Assembly (NCBI GenBank): GCA_003021175.1
Contig: PXQV01000008.1
Coordinates: forward strand, 1 to 58,690
Length of the DNA stretch: 58,690 bases
Reading direction: 5' to 3'
From: Halobacteriales archaeon QH_7_66_36
Lineage (GTDB): Archaea > Halobacteriota > Halobacteria > Halobacteriales > Haloarculaceae
In this document: positions 1 through 9,043 of the stretch, piece after piece
Layout of the letters: each line of letters begins with the position of its first letter
How positions within the stretch are numbered: position 1 is the stretch's first letter
Made by a program: the position numbers and the translations under genes
The notes under the pieces: model-generated
The model's input: only the letters and a program-made list of their open reading frames with translations
The model's database searches: none
Told to the model about the DNA's origin: nothing

Positions 1-84
1 CCCGAGCGAATCGAGGTCGTCACGCACCTGTCGCTGGTTGCGGATGGAGGCGACGTGGGTGCGCGTGACCGTCCGATTCGCCAT
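1..84 (-). CDS. tnpB: IS1341-type transposase / TnpB-family protein, N-terminus only (cut by window edge)
   Basis: This minus-strand frame starts at the ATG at 84 and runs off the left edge, so only 28 residues are visible. They begin MANRTVTRTHVASIRNQRQV and continue RDDLDSLG, which I recognise as the N-terminus of haloarchaeal IS1341-type OrfB/TnpB proteins (RNA-guided nuclease family of IS200/IS605 elements). A TATA-like site lies about 25 nt upstream and a strong hairpin about 100 nt upstream, as expected at the left end of such an element. Whether the full protein keeps its catalytic DED residues cannot be seen here. Confidence 0.8.
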   Translation of the reverse strand, partial: MANRTVTRTHVASIRNQRQVRDDLDSLG

Positions 85-105
85 GCGTAGCCTGTATCGT
101 CTGGC

Positions 106-113
106 GGATAAGT
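106..113 (-). promoter_or_regulatory. TATA-like box of tnpB
   Basis: On the minus strand this reads ACTTATCC, centred about 25 nt before the ATG at 84. That is the spacing of haloarchaeal leaderless promoters. Confidence 0.45.
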
Positions 114-179
114 AACCTCCGGTGGAATATCCAGTTGGGTGCCGCCGGTGGTTGTTCTACCGAGTTGACGCGATTCACG

Positions 180-197
180 CCCGCCCTTCAGGGCGGG
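180..197. repeat. Perfect 7-bp hairpin, probable left-end hairpin of the IS1341-type element
   Basis: CCCGCCC (180-186), loop TTCA, GGGCGGG (191-197) form a perfect stem. IS200/IS605-type elements end in imperfect palindromes rather than inverted repeats, and this hairpin sits upstream of the truncated tnpB, so it is a good candidate for the element's left-end structure. The exact element boundary is not visible. Confidence 0.5.
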
Positions 198-253
198 ACT
201 CTCTCGCTGACTGGGGTAGATGCTGTTTTACGCCGGGCGCTCCTTCGTCGCGT

Positions 254-625
254 ATGCACAACGGCGACGCGGAGAACGTGCGTGGGGGCCCGCTGATCCC
301 CTGCTCGCGTGATCCCGAGACGGGCTTTCAGCGCGACGGCTACTGCCGGCACGTGCGGCGCGACCCCGGTCGCCACGAGGTGTGTGCGGTCGTCACCGCG
401 GCGTTTCTCGAATTCTCGAAGGCGCAGGGAAACGACCTCGTGACGCCGCGCCCGGAGCTGAAGTTTCCCGGCTTGGAGCCGGGGGACCGCTGGTGTCTCT
501 GTCTCCCGCGCTGGGAGGAGGCCCGCGAGGCGGGGGTGGCACCGCCGGTCGTGCTCGAAGCGACGAACGCGGCCGTGCTCGACACGCTCAGTCGCGCGAC
601 GCTCGAAACACACGCCGCCGACTGA
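254..625 (+). CDS. DUF2237 family protein
   Basis: The 123-residue product matches the DUF2237 pattern closely: an N-terminal NVxGGPLxPCSxDPxTGF segment, then RDGYCR, VCAVVTAAFLEFSKAQGNDL, a FPGLEPGDRWCLC block, and a VAPPVVLEATNAAVL segment near the C-terminus. The family is small, cytosolic and of unknown function, and it occurs in bacteria and haloarchaea. I chose the ATG at 254 because family similarity begins directly after it; the frame is open further upstream but that part looks non-coding. A T-rich TATA-like stretch lies at about 228-237. Confidence 0.85.
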   Translation: MHNGDAENVRGGPLIPCSRDPETGFQRDGYCRHVRRDPGRHEVCAVVTAAFLEFSKAQGNDLVTPRPELKFPGLEPGDRWCLCLPRWEEAREAGVAPPVVLEATNAAVLDTLSRATLETHAAD

Positions 626-699
626 CCGAGGCGGGCACACCGGCCGTGTGCCGCGTGTCCGACGGGGATTTTTGTGCTCGGCTGGGGTACGGAACGGGT

Positions 700-1029
700 A
701 TGGAAACCGAGCCAGAGGCGACGGGCGAGCGCGGCGTCCCAATCGAGGTGACGGTCGCCGCGGACGGTGACGAGCGGCCGTCCGTCGTCGACGGGACGCG
801 GCTCGACGTGGCGGTCGACGGCCGGCTCTACCCGACCGCCGAACGCCGTGACGGGTCGTATCTCGCGTGGTGGTTCGACGCCGGCGACAGCCCCGCGCCG
901 GAGTCGGAGGTGACGACCGAGTGGGTCGCCGCGCCGACCCGGTTCCTCGCGGCGGCGACGCTCCGCGAACTGTGGGAGGACCCGGCCGTGTTCGACCGCC
1001 TTGCCGACGCCGCCGAGTCGCGACCCTGA
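700..1029 (+). CDS. Conserved haloarchaeal hypothetical protein
   Basis: This is a 109-residue acidic protein whose function I do not recognise. It has no membrane segment, signal peptide or cysteine cluster. The middle part (VDGRLYPTAERRDGSYLAWWF) looks like a small beta-rich fold and the C-terminus is helical. The ATG at 700 is preceded at about 665-675 by a TATA-like ATTTTTG stretch, consistent with a leaderless start. Base composition and codon use match the neighbours, so I consider it a real gene. Confidence 0.6.
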   Translation: METEPEATGERGVPIEVTVAADGDERPSVVDGTRLDVAVDGRLYPTAERRDGSYLAWWFDAGDSPAPESEVTTEWVAAPTRFLAAATLRELWEDPAVFDRLADAAESRP

Positions 1030-1077
1030 CGCCACGCTATCGTCGCGCTTTTTTCCGCCACCGCCCCCGGACCGGTC

Positions 1078-2598
1078 GTGACCGAGGCGGAGCTGTCAGA
1101 GGACGCCGACGCCCGGCTGGCCGACGCGCTCGAACGGGTCGCACACGGGGCCGTCGTGAGCGTGCCGAGCCTCCTCGCCGAGCGGCTCCTCGTAGTCGTG
1201 TTCACCGCGCTGCTCACGAACGGCTTCTCCGCGGCCGCCTACGGCCTGTTCGTGCTCGCGCGCCGCGGCCAGCGGTTCCTCGCCATGGTCGCGCTGGGCT
1301 TTCGGAGCGGCCTCAGCCGCTATCTCCCGAACGCCGCGGACGACGCGGAACGGAACCTCGTGGCGACGTTCGGGAGTCTACTGGTCGTGAGCAGCGCCAT
1401 CGTCTTCGGCGTCGCGCTGTTTCTCGCGGCCCCGACGGTGGCGCAGATTGCCGGGGAGGGCGCGGCCTTCGAGGCGTTCGTCCGCGCGTTCGGCCTCGGG
1501 CTCCCCGGCTTGGTGTGGCTGCGGACGGCCGCGGAGTTGCTCCGCGGCTTGGAGGAGGTGTGGGGGCTGAATCTCGCGCTCAGAGTCGGCTTTCCGGCGC
1601 TCCAGCTCGGCGCGGCCGGCGCGGGCGTCCTGCTCGGTGACCTGCTGCTCGTCGCGGTTGCCGTGCCCGTCGTCGCCGTCGTCGCGGGGGGAGTCGCGGT
1701 CGGGTGGCTCGCTCGCGAGCGGGGACTCCGCCCTCGGCTCCGAGGTGTCGACGCCGGCGCGCTCCACCGCCGCTACGCTCGCTACACCCTCCCGCTGTTC
1801 GTCGGGAACATCGCCACCACGGTCCAGCGGCTCGGCTTCTACCCGCTCATCGCGCTGTTTCTGACGGGGACCGCGGGCGGAGTGTTCGCGGTCGGTGCGC
1901 TCGTCGGCCTGCTCGTCCGGCTCCCACTCATGGGGATCAACCAGTTCATGCCGCCGGTGGCCGCGGCGCTGCACGGCGCCGGACACCGCGAGGCGCTGTC
2001 GCGGCTCTACGGCGCGACCAGCCGGCTCGTCCTCGTCGGCGTGACCGGGCTGGCGGTGCCGGCCGTCGTCTTCCGCGTCGAGGTGATGGCGCTGTTCGGT
2101 CCGACGTTCGTCCGGTACGCCGGCCTGTTGCCCGCGTTCGTCCTCGCGCAGTGGGTCGCCTGTGCGGCCGGCAGCGTCGGCATCCTCCTGAAGATGACCG
2201 ACAACCAGCGCGCGCTGCTGGTCGTCAACGTCGCCATCACCGCAGGACTCGTCGTCGTCGCCGTACCGCTCACCCGTCGGTTCGGACTCGCCGGCGTCGT
2301 CGCGACGTATCTCCTGATGCTCACAATCAACAACACGCTGGAGGTCGTGGTGCTCTGCTGGATCGAGGGGCTCCAGCCGCTGACGCCGGCCCACGTCAAG
2401 CCGCTCGTCGCCGCCGTGCCGCTGGCCGCTATCGCGGTCGGCACGCAGGCGGTCGTTCCCGGTCGGACAGGTGCGATAGGCGGGACGTTCCTCGGGCTGG
2501 TCGCGTACGCGACGACCCTGCTGTGGCTCGGGTTCGACCCGGTCGAGCGGCGGCTCGTCGGCGCGCTGACCGACCGCTACCGCGGGATCATCGCCTGA
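1078..2598 (+). CDS. Oligosaccharide flippase family protein (MVF/MOP superfamily)
   Basis: The 506-residue protein has about 12-14 hydrophobic segments, an N-terminal amphipathic stretch, and the layout of Wzx/RfbX-type flippases. These move lipid-linked sugars across the membrane for glycan assembly; haloarchaeal relatives work in N-glycosylation of the S-layer (AglR-like). Recognisable parts are the early SLLAERLLVVVFTALLTNGF helix pair and the central loop around residue 240. The start is GTG at 1078, with a TATA-like CTTTTTTCC about 25 nt upstream. No glycosyltransferases sit nearby, so the substrate is unknown. The 3' end overlaps the convergent next gene by 11 nt. Confidence 0.75.
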   Translation: MTEAELSEDADARLADALERVAHGAVVSVPSLLAERLLVVVFTALLTNGFSAAAYGLFVLARRGQRFLAMVALGFRSGLSRYLPNAADDAERNLVATFGSLLVVSSAIVFGVALFLAAPTVAQIAGEGAAFEAFVRAFGLGLPGLVWLRTAAELLRGLEEVWGLNLALRVGFPALQLGAAGAGVLLGDLLLVAVAVPVVAVVAGGVAVGWLARERGLRPRLRGVDAGALHRRYARYTLPLFVGNIATTVQRLGFYPLIALFLTGTAGGVFAVGALVGLLVRLPLMGINQFMPPVAAALHGAGHREALSRLYGATSRLVLVGVTGLAVPAVVFRVEVMALFGPTFVRYAGLLPAFVLAQWVACAAGSVGILLKMTDNQRALLVVNVAITAGLVVVAVPLTRRFGLAGVVATYLLMLTINNTLEVVVLCWIEGLQPLTPAHVKPLVAAVPLAAIAVGTQAVVPGRTGAIGGTFLGLVAYATTLLWLGFDPVERRLVGALTDRYRGIIA

Positions 2599-3028
2599 CC
2601 ACCAGCAGCGCCGTGTTCCCCCGTCGGTCGACGTAGGAGGAGCTGGCAGGGGGTTTCACCTCGAACTCGACCGTCCCGTCCGCCTGATTCGGGCCGAGCG
2701 ACGGCGACAGCGGGACCGTCGCCACGCCGGAGCCGTTCGTCCGCGCGGTCACGACCCCGTCGAGTCGCGCGGAGCCGCCGCGAGCGATGACTGTCGCATC
2801 TGACACCGGTTCGCCGTCCGGGCCGACGACGGTGACGGCGACCGTTCCGTTGCCGGGGGCCGTCACCTCCGGCTGTGGCCGGATGTCGAGTTCGCCGGCT
2901 CCCATCGCCGGTAGCCCGGAGAGCATGTTCAACATCACCGACAGCGACGCGACGCCGACGACGAGCGCGATCACGAGCCGTATCGGCAACCCCTCGATGG
3001 CCCGCTCGTCCCGGCTAAATCTGTGCAT
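2588..3028 (-). CDS. Membrane-anchored pilin-like protein with a carboxypeptidase-regulatory-like (Ig-like) domain
   Basis: The 146-residue product starts with a short charged segment (MHRFSRDERAIEGLP) and one long hydrophobic helix (about residues 14-40), reminiscent of archaeal type IV pilin-like signal regions. A roughly 100-residue extracellular beta-sandwich follows, with the typical VTVVGPDGEPVSDATV repeat of carboxypeptidase regulatory-like domains. It is likely anchored with the C-terminal domain outside. The function is unknown. Its TATA box lies between it and the divergent HerA-like gene. Confidence 0.6.
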   Translation of the reverse strand: MHRFSRDERAIEGLPIRLVIALVVGVASLSVMLNMLSGLPAMGAGELDIRPQPEVTAPGNGTVAVTVVGPDGEPVSDATVIARGGSARLDGVVTARTNGSGVATVPLSPSLGPNQADGTVEFEVKPPASSSYVDRRGNTALLVVRR

Positions 3029-3049
3029 GGCGGCGGTGGCCGCGCTTTC

Positions 3050-3059
3050 GGATATAAAC
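3050..3059. promoter_or_regulatory. TATA box between divergent genes
   Basis: GATATAAACT (plus) reads AGTTTATATC on the minus strand, about 26 nt before the ATG at 3028, which suits a leaderless transcript of the pilin-like gene. The plus-strand HerA-like gene may share it with a short leader. Confidence 0.5.
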
Positions 3060-3102
3060 TCTCGTCCGAGGGTTGAACCCGGAAGCCGCGACCAGCCGGG
3101 GC

Positions 3103-4131
3103 ATGGCGGTCATCGGACGCGGCGCGGACGAGTCGGGACCGACGCTCCCGCTCGGCCACTATCGAGCGCGGGACGGGAGCGTCAGCGCCCCCGTCGAGGT
3201 CGACTGCGCACGCCCGCACGCGGCCTGCGTCGTCGGCAAGCGCGGCAGCGGGAAGTCGAACACGCTCGCGCTGCTGGCAGAGGGGCTGTGCGAGGTCGAC
3301 GGCGCTGTCCCGGTCGTCGTCGACCCGATGGGAGCGTTCGACGGGCTCGGAGCGGTCGGCGCGACGGTCTGCGAGCCGCGCGTCCGGGCCACGGCCGTGC
3401 CGCCGGCAGAGTGGCCGGCGCTCGTCGGTCTCGACCCCGCGGGGAGCGCCGGGTCGCTCGTCTGGCAGGTCGCGGACGCGGCGGACACACTCGCCGGCAT
3501 GCGCGAAGCGCTCGCGGAGAGCGACGCGACGCCCGATGCCGTGCGGACGGCCGAGAATCACCTCGCACGAGCGGCGTCGTGGGACGTGTTCGACCCGAAC
3601 GGGCTGGCCGCACCCGCCGAACCGACGGTGCTCGACCTGACGGAGCTGCCGGAGCGGGCCGCGAACGCGGTCGTGCGGGCCGTCGCGGCCGGACTGTACG
3701 AGCGGCGAGTCGCCGGCCACGGGCCGCTACCGTGGCTGCTGGTCGACGAGGCACACGCGTTTCTCGACGGCGTGGCCGCGCCGGCGCTCGACCGACTGCT
3801 CACCCGCGGTCGCGCGCCGGGCGTCTCAGTCGTCCTCGCGACACAGCGACCGGAGGCGCTGCCCGACACGGCAGTCTCGCAGGCCGACCTGCTCGTCGCT
3901 CACCGGCTGACCGGTCGCGCCGACATCGAGGCCGTCGCCGGGGCGCGCGGCGCGTATCTGGACGGAGCCGTCCGCGATCGGCTCCCTGCGGGCGTCGGAG
4001 AGGCGCTCGTGTTCGACGACGTGACGGAGCGGGCACACGCCGTCCGGGTCGCCGAGCGCGCGACCCCGCACGGCGGAGCGGCGCCGCGCCTCTCCGCGTC
4101 CGGCGAGGAGACGCGCCGCTCGCCGATGTGA
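3103..4131 (+). CDS. HerA-like / DUF87 P-loop ATPase
   Basis: The 342-residue protein has a Walker A motif GKRGSGKS (residues 45-52), a Walker B WLLVDEAHAF near residue 205, and a following sensor-like LATQRPEALP segment. This is the core of HerA/FtsK-type translocases of the DUF87 group, which pump DNA and often act with the nuclease NurA in end resection. No NurA or Mre11/Rad50 gene is nearby, and the protein is shorter than classical HerA (about 500), lacking a clear N-terminal HAS barrel. A TTG at 3073 is an alternative start; the ATG at 3103 is preferred. Confidence 0.75.
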   Translation: MAVIGRGADESGPTLPLGHYRARDGSVSAPVEVDCARPHAACVVGKRGSGKSNTLALLAEGLCEVDGAVPVVVDPMGAFDGLGAVGATVCEPRVRATAVPPAEWPALVGLDPAGSAGSLVWQVADAADTLAGMREALAESDATPDAVRTAENHLARAASWDVFDPNGLAAPAEPTVLDLTELPERAANAVVRAVAAGLYERRVAGHGPLPWLLVDEAHAFLDGVAAPALDRLLTRGRAPGVSVVLATQRPEALPDTAVSQADLLVAHRLTGRADIEAVAGARGAYLDGAVRDRLPAGVGEALVFDDVTERAHAVRVAERATPHGGAAPRLSASGEETRRSPM

Positions 4132-4168
4132 ACTGTCGGAGTCGAGCACGGACGCGGACGCAGATGCG

Positions 4169-4738
4169 TCAGCCGTCGTCGAGTTTCCGGAGTTCGGCCT
4201 CGAATTCCTCGGGGGAGAAGTCGGCCGCCACCTCGTCGAGTTCGTCGCTCATCTGCTCTACCTCCTCGACGAGTTCGGCGTACGCCTCGCTCTCGTCCAG
4301 TTCGCGCTGGCTCTTCTGCGTGTCGAGGGTCGCACGCTTCGAGGAGAGCGCGTAGTATTCGCGCAGTCGCTCACCGTACGCCGCGCGGTCGGAGAGGTCC
4401 TGCACGGCTTCGTTGAGTTCCGCGCGGCGAACCGGCTTCACGAGGTAGTCGTCGAACCCCATCTCGATGATGTCGAAGTCGGGTTCGACGGCCGTGACCA
4501 TCGCCACTCGGCACTCGTACTCCTCGTCGCGAACCCGGTCGAGCACCTCGTCGCCCGAGAGGTCCGGCATCAGGCGGTCGATCAGGGCCACGTCGGTCGT
4601 CTCGTCCATGTCCGCGAGGCCCGCTTCGCCGCCGTAGGCCGTCCGGACGTCGTACTCGCTGTCGAGCCACGCGGCGTACAGGTCCGCCAGATCCGGTTCG
4701 TCGTCAATGATGAGCACCGTCGGCTGGTCGTCGCTCAT
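4169..4738 (-). CDS. HalX-domain response regulator
   Basis: The 189-residue protein has an N-terminal receiver domain with acidic pair D12-D13, phospho-acceptor D54 in ALIDRLMPDLSG, and conserved K101 in YLVKP. A C-terminal HalX helical domain (about 120-189, coiled-coil-like and very acidic) follows. HalX regulators are haloarchaeal output or relay proteins, usually paired with bacterio-opsin-activator-type histidine kinases. No kinase gene is adjacent, so the signal is unknown. Length and architecture are normal for the family. Confidence 0.9.
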   Translation of the reverse strand: MSDDQPTVLIIDDEPDLADLYAAWLDSEYDVRTAYGGEAGLADMDETTDVALIDRLMPDLSGDEVLDRVRDEEYECRVAMVTAVEPDFDIIEMGFDDYLVKPVRRAELNEAVQDLSDRAAYGERLREYYALSSKRATLDTQKSQRELDESEAYAELVEEVEQMSDELDEVAADFSPEEFEAELRKLDDG

Positions 4739-5002
4739 CAGACGTCACCCCCGCCGCAACTGGGTTGCACATTTACGCATAGTAGCCCCGTGGTATGAGG
4801 TTTTGGGGACGATCGTGCCGCGTGCGCGACGGTGTCGCGAGCGCGAATCTCCACGTGAAAGTATGGGGACCGCTCTGAAGCGGTCGGTATCGATGGGTAG
4901 CGCTCCCGAGCCGTCCGTACCGGGACGCGGGTTCATTACACTCGATACACTTCACGGCAAACGAGGAGAGACGCGCCGCTCGGTATCTTCTCTCCGTAGG
5001 AG
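4739..5002. other. Gene-free structured stretch between the HalX gene and tRNA-Asp
   Basis: I see no credible ORF here. The stretch holds several hairpins: CGCGAC/GTCGCG near 4825, a perfect 7-bp stem GACCGCT-CTGA-AGCGGTC at 4868-4885, and GGAGAGA/TCTCTCC near 4966-4996. It could carry a small RNA or be a remnant of an integrated element, given the tRNA 3'-end copy that follows it. Confidence 0.35.
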
Positions 5003-5024
5003 CGCCCGAGGCGGGATTTGAACC
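5003..5024 (-). repeat. 22-bp copy of the tRNA-Asp 3' end (putative att-site remnant)
   Basis: Positions 5003-5024 are identical to 5112-5133, the 3' acceptor and T-arm part of tRNA-Asp. The copy is in the same orientation, 109 bp downstream of the tRNA. Direct duplication of a tRNA 3' end is the usual trace of site-specific integration. Only 87 bp lie between the copies, and no integrase gene is present. Confidence 0.6.
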
Positions 5025-5111
5025 ACGTCGACTTCGCTCTCTGTGGTCGCTCGTCGTCCACTTCGAATCCCTTCGAGGGTATTTGCGGCTCGCGGGGTCG
5101 CCGCAAAAGTA

Positions 5112-5184
5112 CGCCCGAGGCGGGATTTGAACCCGCGTCACGACCGTGACAGGGTCGTATGATGGGCCACTACACCACCCGGGC
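5112..5184 (-). tRNA. tRNA-Asp (GTC)
   Basis: Read on the minus strand the sequence forms a 73-nt intronless tRNA. The acceptor GCCCGGG pairs with CTCGGGC, the anticodon stem CGACC/GGTCG encloses loop CTGTCAC with anticodon GTC, and the T-arm has GGTTCAAATCC. The discriminator base is G, as expected for Asp. CCA is not encoded. A TATA-like CTTATC lies at about 5214-5221, roughly 30 nt upstream. Confidence 0.95.
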
Positions 5185-5420
5185 GAACGCATTACCGGAT
5201 AGCCCGGTGGCGTAGATAAGGCTTTCCAACCGTCGACGCCGCGGTGTGGGGAGCCGTGCCGTGGGCACAAGAGTCTTGTAGTGACCCATCCAACCACGAG
5301 GCGTGACTGCGGGTGGTCAGTGAGCGGCAGCCGTCGCACCCGTTCCGAAAGCGTTTTGCGTTGCTGGGAGTTACACTACTGTAGTATCTTTAGGAGGTTC
5401 TCTCAGCCAGCCCCAATCAC

Positions 5421-5648
5421 ATGGTAGACGTAAGCCAACACGACCTCGTGCCCGAGCACACCGTCGTCTCGGAGTCGGAGATCGACGACGTGCTCGCGGA
5501 GTACGACATCGACCGTACAGACCTGCCCAAGATCAAACGCACCGACGCCGCACTCCCCGACGACGCCGAGGTCGGCGACGTCGTCGAGGTGGTGCGCGAT
5601 TCGCGAACGACCGACCGTGCCGTCGTATACCGACTGGTGATCGAATAA
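5421..5648 (+). CDS. rpoH: DNA-directed RNA polymerase subunit H (RPB5-like)
   Basis: The 75-residue protein corresponds to the C-terminal domain of eukaryotic RPB5, with the typical [26 protein letters not shown] and [20 protein letters not shown] segments. It docks on the jaw of RNA polymerase. It is the first gene of the polymerase operon, and its TAA is followed directly by the ATG of rpoB''. Upstream, 5375-5385 is an ACTAC-T-GTAGT palindrome next to an AT-rich TAGTATCTTTA stretch that probably includes the operon promoter. Confidence 0.97.
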   Translation: MVDVSQHDLVPEHTVVSESEIDDVLAEYDIDRTDLPKIKRTDAALPDDAEVGDVVEVVRDSRTTDRAVVYRLVIE

Positions 5649-7211
5649 ATGGACCGACAGAAACGCCGCGCCGTCTCTCGGGAGTACTTCTCCCGTGATC
5701 GCCTCGCCGAACACCACTTCCGCTCGTTCAACGCCTTCCTCGACCGCGGGATGCAGCGCGTCGTCGACGAGAAGGAGAGCATCGACACGGACATCGGCGA
5801 CAAGGAGGGCCAAGAGCCGGTCCGCGTCGACCTCGCTGACGTCCGGGTGGAGACCCCTCGCGTCCGCGAGGCGGACGGCTCCGAGGAACTGCTCTACCCA
5901 CAGGAGGCCCGCCTCCGCAACATCACCTACTCCGCGCCGGTGTTCATGGAGATGGAGATCGTCCGCGGCGGCGACGAGGAGCCGGAACAGGTGGTCGACT
6001 CCGCCGAGACGAAGATCGGCCGCATGCCGGTGATGGTCGGCTCCGACAAGTGTAACATCGCCGACTTCACCGACGAAGAGCTGATCGAGATCGGCGAAGA
6101 CCCCGCCGACCCCGGCGGCTACTTCATCGTCAACGGCTCCGAGCGGGTGCTGATGACCAGCGAAGACCTCGCGCCCAACAAGATCCTCGCCGAGTACGAC
6201 ACGAAGTACGGCGACGAGATTCAGGTCGCCAAGACGTTCTCACAGCGCCGGGGCTACCGTGCGCTCGTGCTGTGCGAGCGCAACCGGGAAGGGCTACTCG
6301 AGGTGTCGTTCCCCTCCGTGTCCGGCTCGATCAACTTCGTGACGCTCGTGCGCGCGCTCGGACTGGAGTCCGACGAGGAGATCGTCCACCGCGTGAGCGA
6401 CGACCCGGAGGTCGTGAAGTTCATGCTCGAGAATCTGGAGGCCGCGGAGGTGCAGTCGACCAACGAGGCAATCGAGACGTTGGGCAAGCGGGTCGCCTCC
6501 GGACAGGGGAAGAACTACCAGCTGAAACGGGCCAACTACGTCATCGACCGCTACCTGCTGCCGCATCTCCACGAGGAGGGCGTCGAGGACGAGGAGGTCC
6601 GGACGAACAAGGCCGTCTACCTCTGCCGGATGGCGGAGGCGTGTTTCGAACTCGCGCTCGGCCGCCGTGAGGCCGACGACAAGGACCACTACGCGAACAA
6701 GCGGCTGAAGGTGAGCGGCGACCTGATGAAGGACCTGTTCCGGACGGCGCTCAACAAGCTGGCACGCGACGTGAAGTACCAGCTCGAACGGGCGAACATG
6801 CGCAACCGGCAGCTGTCCGTCTCGACCGTGGTCCGGTCGGACGTGCTCACCGAACGACTCGAACACCCCATCGCGACGGGTAACTGGGTGGGTGGCCGCT
6901 CGGGCGTCTCACAGCTCGTGGACCGGACGGACTACATGGGCGTACTGAGCCACCTGCGCCGGCTCCGCTCGCCGCTGTCGCGGTCACAGCCACACTTCGA
7001 GGCGCGCGACCTGCACGCGACCCAGTGGGGTCGCATCTGTCCCTCCGAGACGCCGGAGGGACCGAACTGTGGGCTGGTGAAGAACTTCGCGCAGGCGATG
7101 GAGCTGTCGCAGAACGTCGAGGACGAAGGCGAGCTGAAGCGCGAACTCGCCTCGATGGGCGTGAACGGCATCCCCGGCATCGAGACCGTGGAAGCACGAG
7201 GAGACGACTAA
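5649..7211 (+). CDS. rpoB2: DNA-directed RNA polymerase subunit B'' (N-terminal half of the second-largest subunit)
   Basis: The 520-residue product is the N-terminal part of the archaeal B subunit, including the protrusion, lobe and start of the fork. Landmarks are [20 protein letters not shown] at the N-terminus, [22 protein letters not shown] in the middle and [21 protein letters not shown] near the C-terminus. The B subunit is naturally split in halophiles and methanogens, and the other half follows one base after the stop. Length is normal. Confidence 0.97.
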   Translation: MDRQKRRAVSREYFSRDRLAEHHFRSFNAFLDRGMQRVVDEKESIDTDIGDKEGQEPVRVDLADVRVETPRVREADGSEELLYPQEARLRNITYSAPVFMEMEIVRGGDEEPEQVVDSAETKIGRMPVMVGSDKCNIADFTDEELIEIGEDPADPGGYFIVNGSERVLMTSEDLAPNKILAEYDTKYGDEIQVAKTFSQRRGYRALVLCERNREGLLEVSFPSVSGSINFVTLVRALGLESDEEIVHRVSDDPEVVKFMLENLEAAEVQSTNEAIETLGKRVASGQGKNYQLKRANYVIDRYLLPHLHEEGVEDEEVRTNKAVYLCRMAEACFELALGRREADDKDHYANKRLKVSGDLMKDLFRTALNKLARDVKYQLERANMRNRQLSVSTVVRSDVLTERLEHPIATGNWVGGRSGVSQLVDRTDYMGVLSHLRRLRSPLSRSQPHFEARDLHATQWGRICPSETPEGPNCGLVKNFAQAMELSQNVEDEGELKRELASMGVNGIPGIETVEARGDD

Positions 7212-7212
7212 C

Positions 7213-9042
7213 ATGAGTAGTCAACGAGAATCCAAGGTGTACGTCAACGGGTCGCTCGTCGGGACCCACCCACAGCCGCACGAACTCGCGAACAGCGTCC
7301 GCGAGGCCCGCCGCCGTGGCGAGGTCTCGGAGATGGTCAACGTCTCCGTCAAGGAGGAGACGGACGAGATCATCATCAACGCGGACGCCGGGCGGGCGCG
7401 CCGCCCGCTGTTCGTCATCGACGAGGATGGCGAGCCGCTCGTCTCCGACGAGGAACTGGAAGCCGTCGAGGGGGGCGACCTGACCTTCGACGACCTCGTC
7501 GACCGCGGCTACGTCGAGTACATCGACGCCGAGGAGGAGGAGGACGTGCTCGTGGCCGTCGACGGCGACGAACTCACCGCGGACCACACCCACATGGAGG
7601 TGGACCCGCAGCTCATCTTCGGCATCGGTGCCGGGATGATCCCCTACCCCGAGCACAACGCCTCGCCTCGGATTACGATGGGATCGGGGATGATCAAGCA
7701 GTCGCTCGGGCTGCCGTCGGCCAACTACCGCATCCGGCCGGACACCCGCCAACATCTGCTCCACTACCCGCAGCTGTCGCTCGTCAAGACGCAGACGACC
7801 GAGCAGATCGGCTACGACGACCGGCCCGCCGCGCAGAACTTCGTCGTCGCCGTCATGAGCTACGAGGGGTTCAACATCGAGGACGCGCTCGTGCTCAACG
7901 GCGGCTCGGTCGACCGGGCGCTCGCCCGCTCGCACTTCTTCCGCACCTACGAGGGTGAGGAGCGGCGCTACCCCGGTGGACAGGAGGACCGCTTCGAGAT
8001 CCCGGACGACGACGTGCGCGGCGCGCGCGGCGAGGACGCGTACACCCACCTCGACGAGGACGGGCTGGTCAATCCGGAGACGCGCGTCGGCGAGAACGAC
8101 GTGCTGCTCGGGAAGACCTCGCCGCCCCGGTTCCTCGAAGAGCCGGACGACATGGGCGGGCTCTCGCCCCAGAAGCGCCGGGAGACGAGCGTGACGATGC
8201 GCTCGGGCGAATCCGGCGTCGTCGACACGGTGACGCTGATGGAGGGCGAGGACGGCTCGAAGCTCTCGAAGGTGTCCGTGCGTGACGAGCGCATCCCCGA
8301 ACTCGGGGACAAGTTCGCCTCCCGGCACGGTCAGAAGGGCGTCGTCGGCCACATCGCCCCGCAGGAGGACATGCCGTTCACGCAGGACGGCGTCGTGCCG
8401 GACCTCATCATCAATCCGCACGCACTCCCGTCGCGGATGACCGTCGGCCACATTCTGGAGATGCTGGGCGGCAAGGTCGGCTCGCTGGAGGGTCGCCGCG
8501 TCGACGGCACCGCCTTCACCGGCGAGGACGAGGACGACCTGCGCGACACGCTCGTGGACAACGGCTTCAAGTCGAACGGAAAGGAGGTGATGTACTCCGG
8601 CGTGACCGGCGAGCAGATCGAGGCAGACATCTTCGTCGGCGTCATCTTCTACCAGAAGCTGTACCACATGGTGTCGAACAAGATCCACGCCCGCTCGCGT
8701 GGGCCGGTGCAGGTGCTCACGCGCCAGCCCACGGAGGGGCGCGCCCGCGAGGGTGGCCTCCGCGTGGGGGAGATGGAGCGTGACGTACTCATCGGGCACG
8801 GGGCGGCGATGGCACTGAAAGAGCGGCTGCTCGACGAATCCGACCGCGAGTTCATCCACGTCTGTGGGAACTGCGGGATGACGGGCGTCGAGAACGTGGA
8901 GCAGCGACACGTCTACTGCCCGAACTGCGAGGAGGAGACGGACGTCCACGAGGTAGAGATGAGCTACGCGTTCAAGCTCCTCTTGGACGAGATGAAGGCG
9001 CTGGGCATCGCCCCGCGCATCGAACTGACGGACGCAGTCTAA
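7213..9042 (+). CDS. rpoB1: DNA-directed RNA polymerase subunit B' (C-terminal half of the second-largest subunit)
   Basis: The 609-residue product carries the hybrid-binding, wall and clamp parts of subunit B. It contains [21 protein letters not shown], the [15 protein letters not shown] motif that contacts nucleic acid near the active centre, and a C-terminal zinc site starting at C551 (CGNCG, later CPNC). It starts at the ATG one base after rpoB'' and ends in TAA; an unusual 93-bp spacer with a mini-ORF separates it from rpoA'. Confidence 0.97.
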   Translation: MSSQRESKVYVNGSLVGTHPQPHELANSVREARRRGEVSEMVNVSVKEETDEIIINADAGRARRPLFVIDEDGEPLVSDEELEAVEGGDLTFDDLVDRGYVEYIDAEEEEDVLVAVDGDELTADHTHMEVDPQLIFGIGAGMIPYPEHNASPRITMGSGMIKQSLGLPSANYRIRPDTRQHLLHYPQLSLVKTQTTEQIGYDDRPAAQNFVVAVMSYEGFNIEDALVLNGGSVDRALARSHFFRTYEGEERRYPGGQEDRFEIPDDDVRGARGEDAYTHLDEDGLVNPETRVGENDVLLGKTSPPRFLEEPDDMGGLSPQKRRETSVTMRSGESGVVDTVTLMEGEDGSKLSKVSVRDERIPELGDKFASRHGQKGVVGHIAPQEDMPFTQDGVVPDLIINPHALPSRMTVGHILEMLGGKVGSLEGRRVDGTAFTGEDEDDLRDTLVDNGFKSNGKEVMYSGVTGEQIEADIFVGVIFYQKLYHMVSNKIHARSRGPVQVLTRQPTEGRAREGGLRVGEMERDVLIGHGAAMALKERLLDESDREFIHVCGNCGMTGVENVEQRHVYCPNCEEETDVHEVEMSYAFKLLLDEMKALGIAPRIELTDAV

Positions 9043-9043
9043 C

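Noticed and set aside
4739-5420. SRP RNA or RNase P RNA near tRNA-Asp
   Set aside because: The stretch is too short and lacks their conserved core motifs (such as GAAACTC-like RNase P segments or the SRP S-domain GGAR/GNAR loops).
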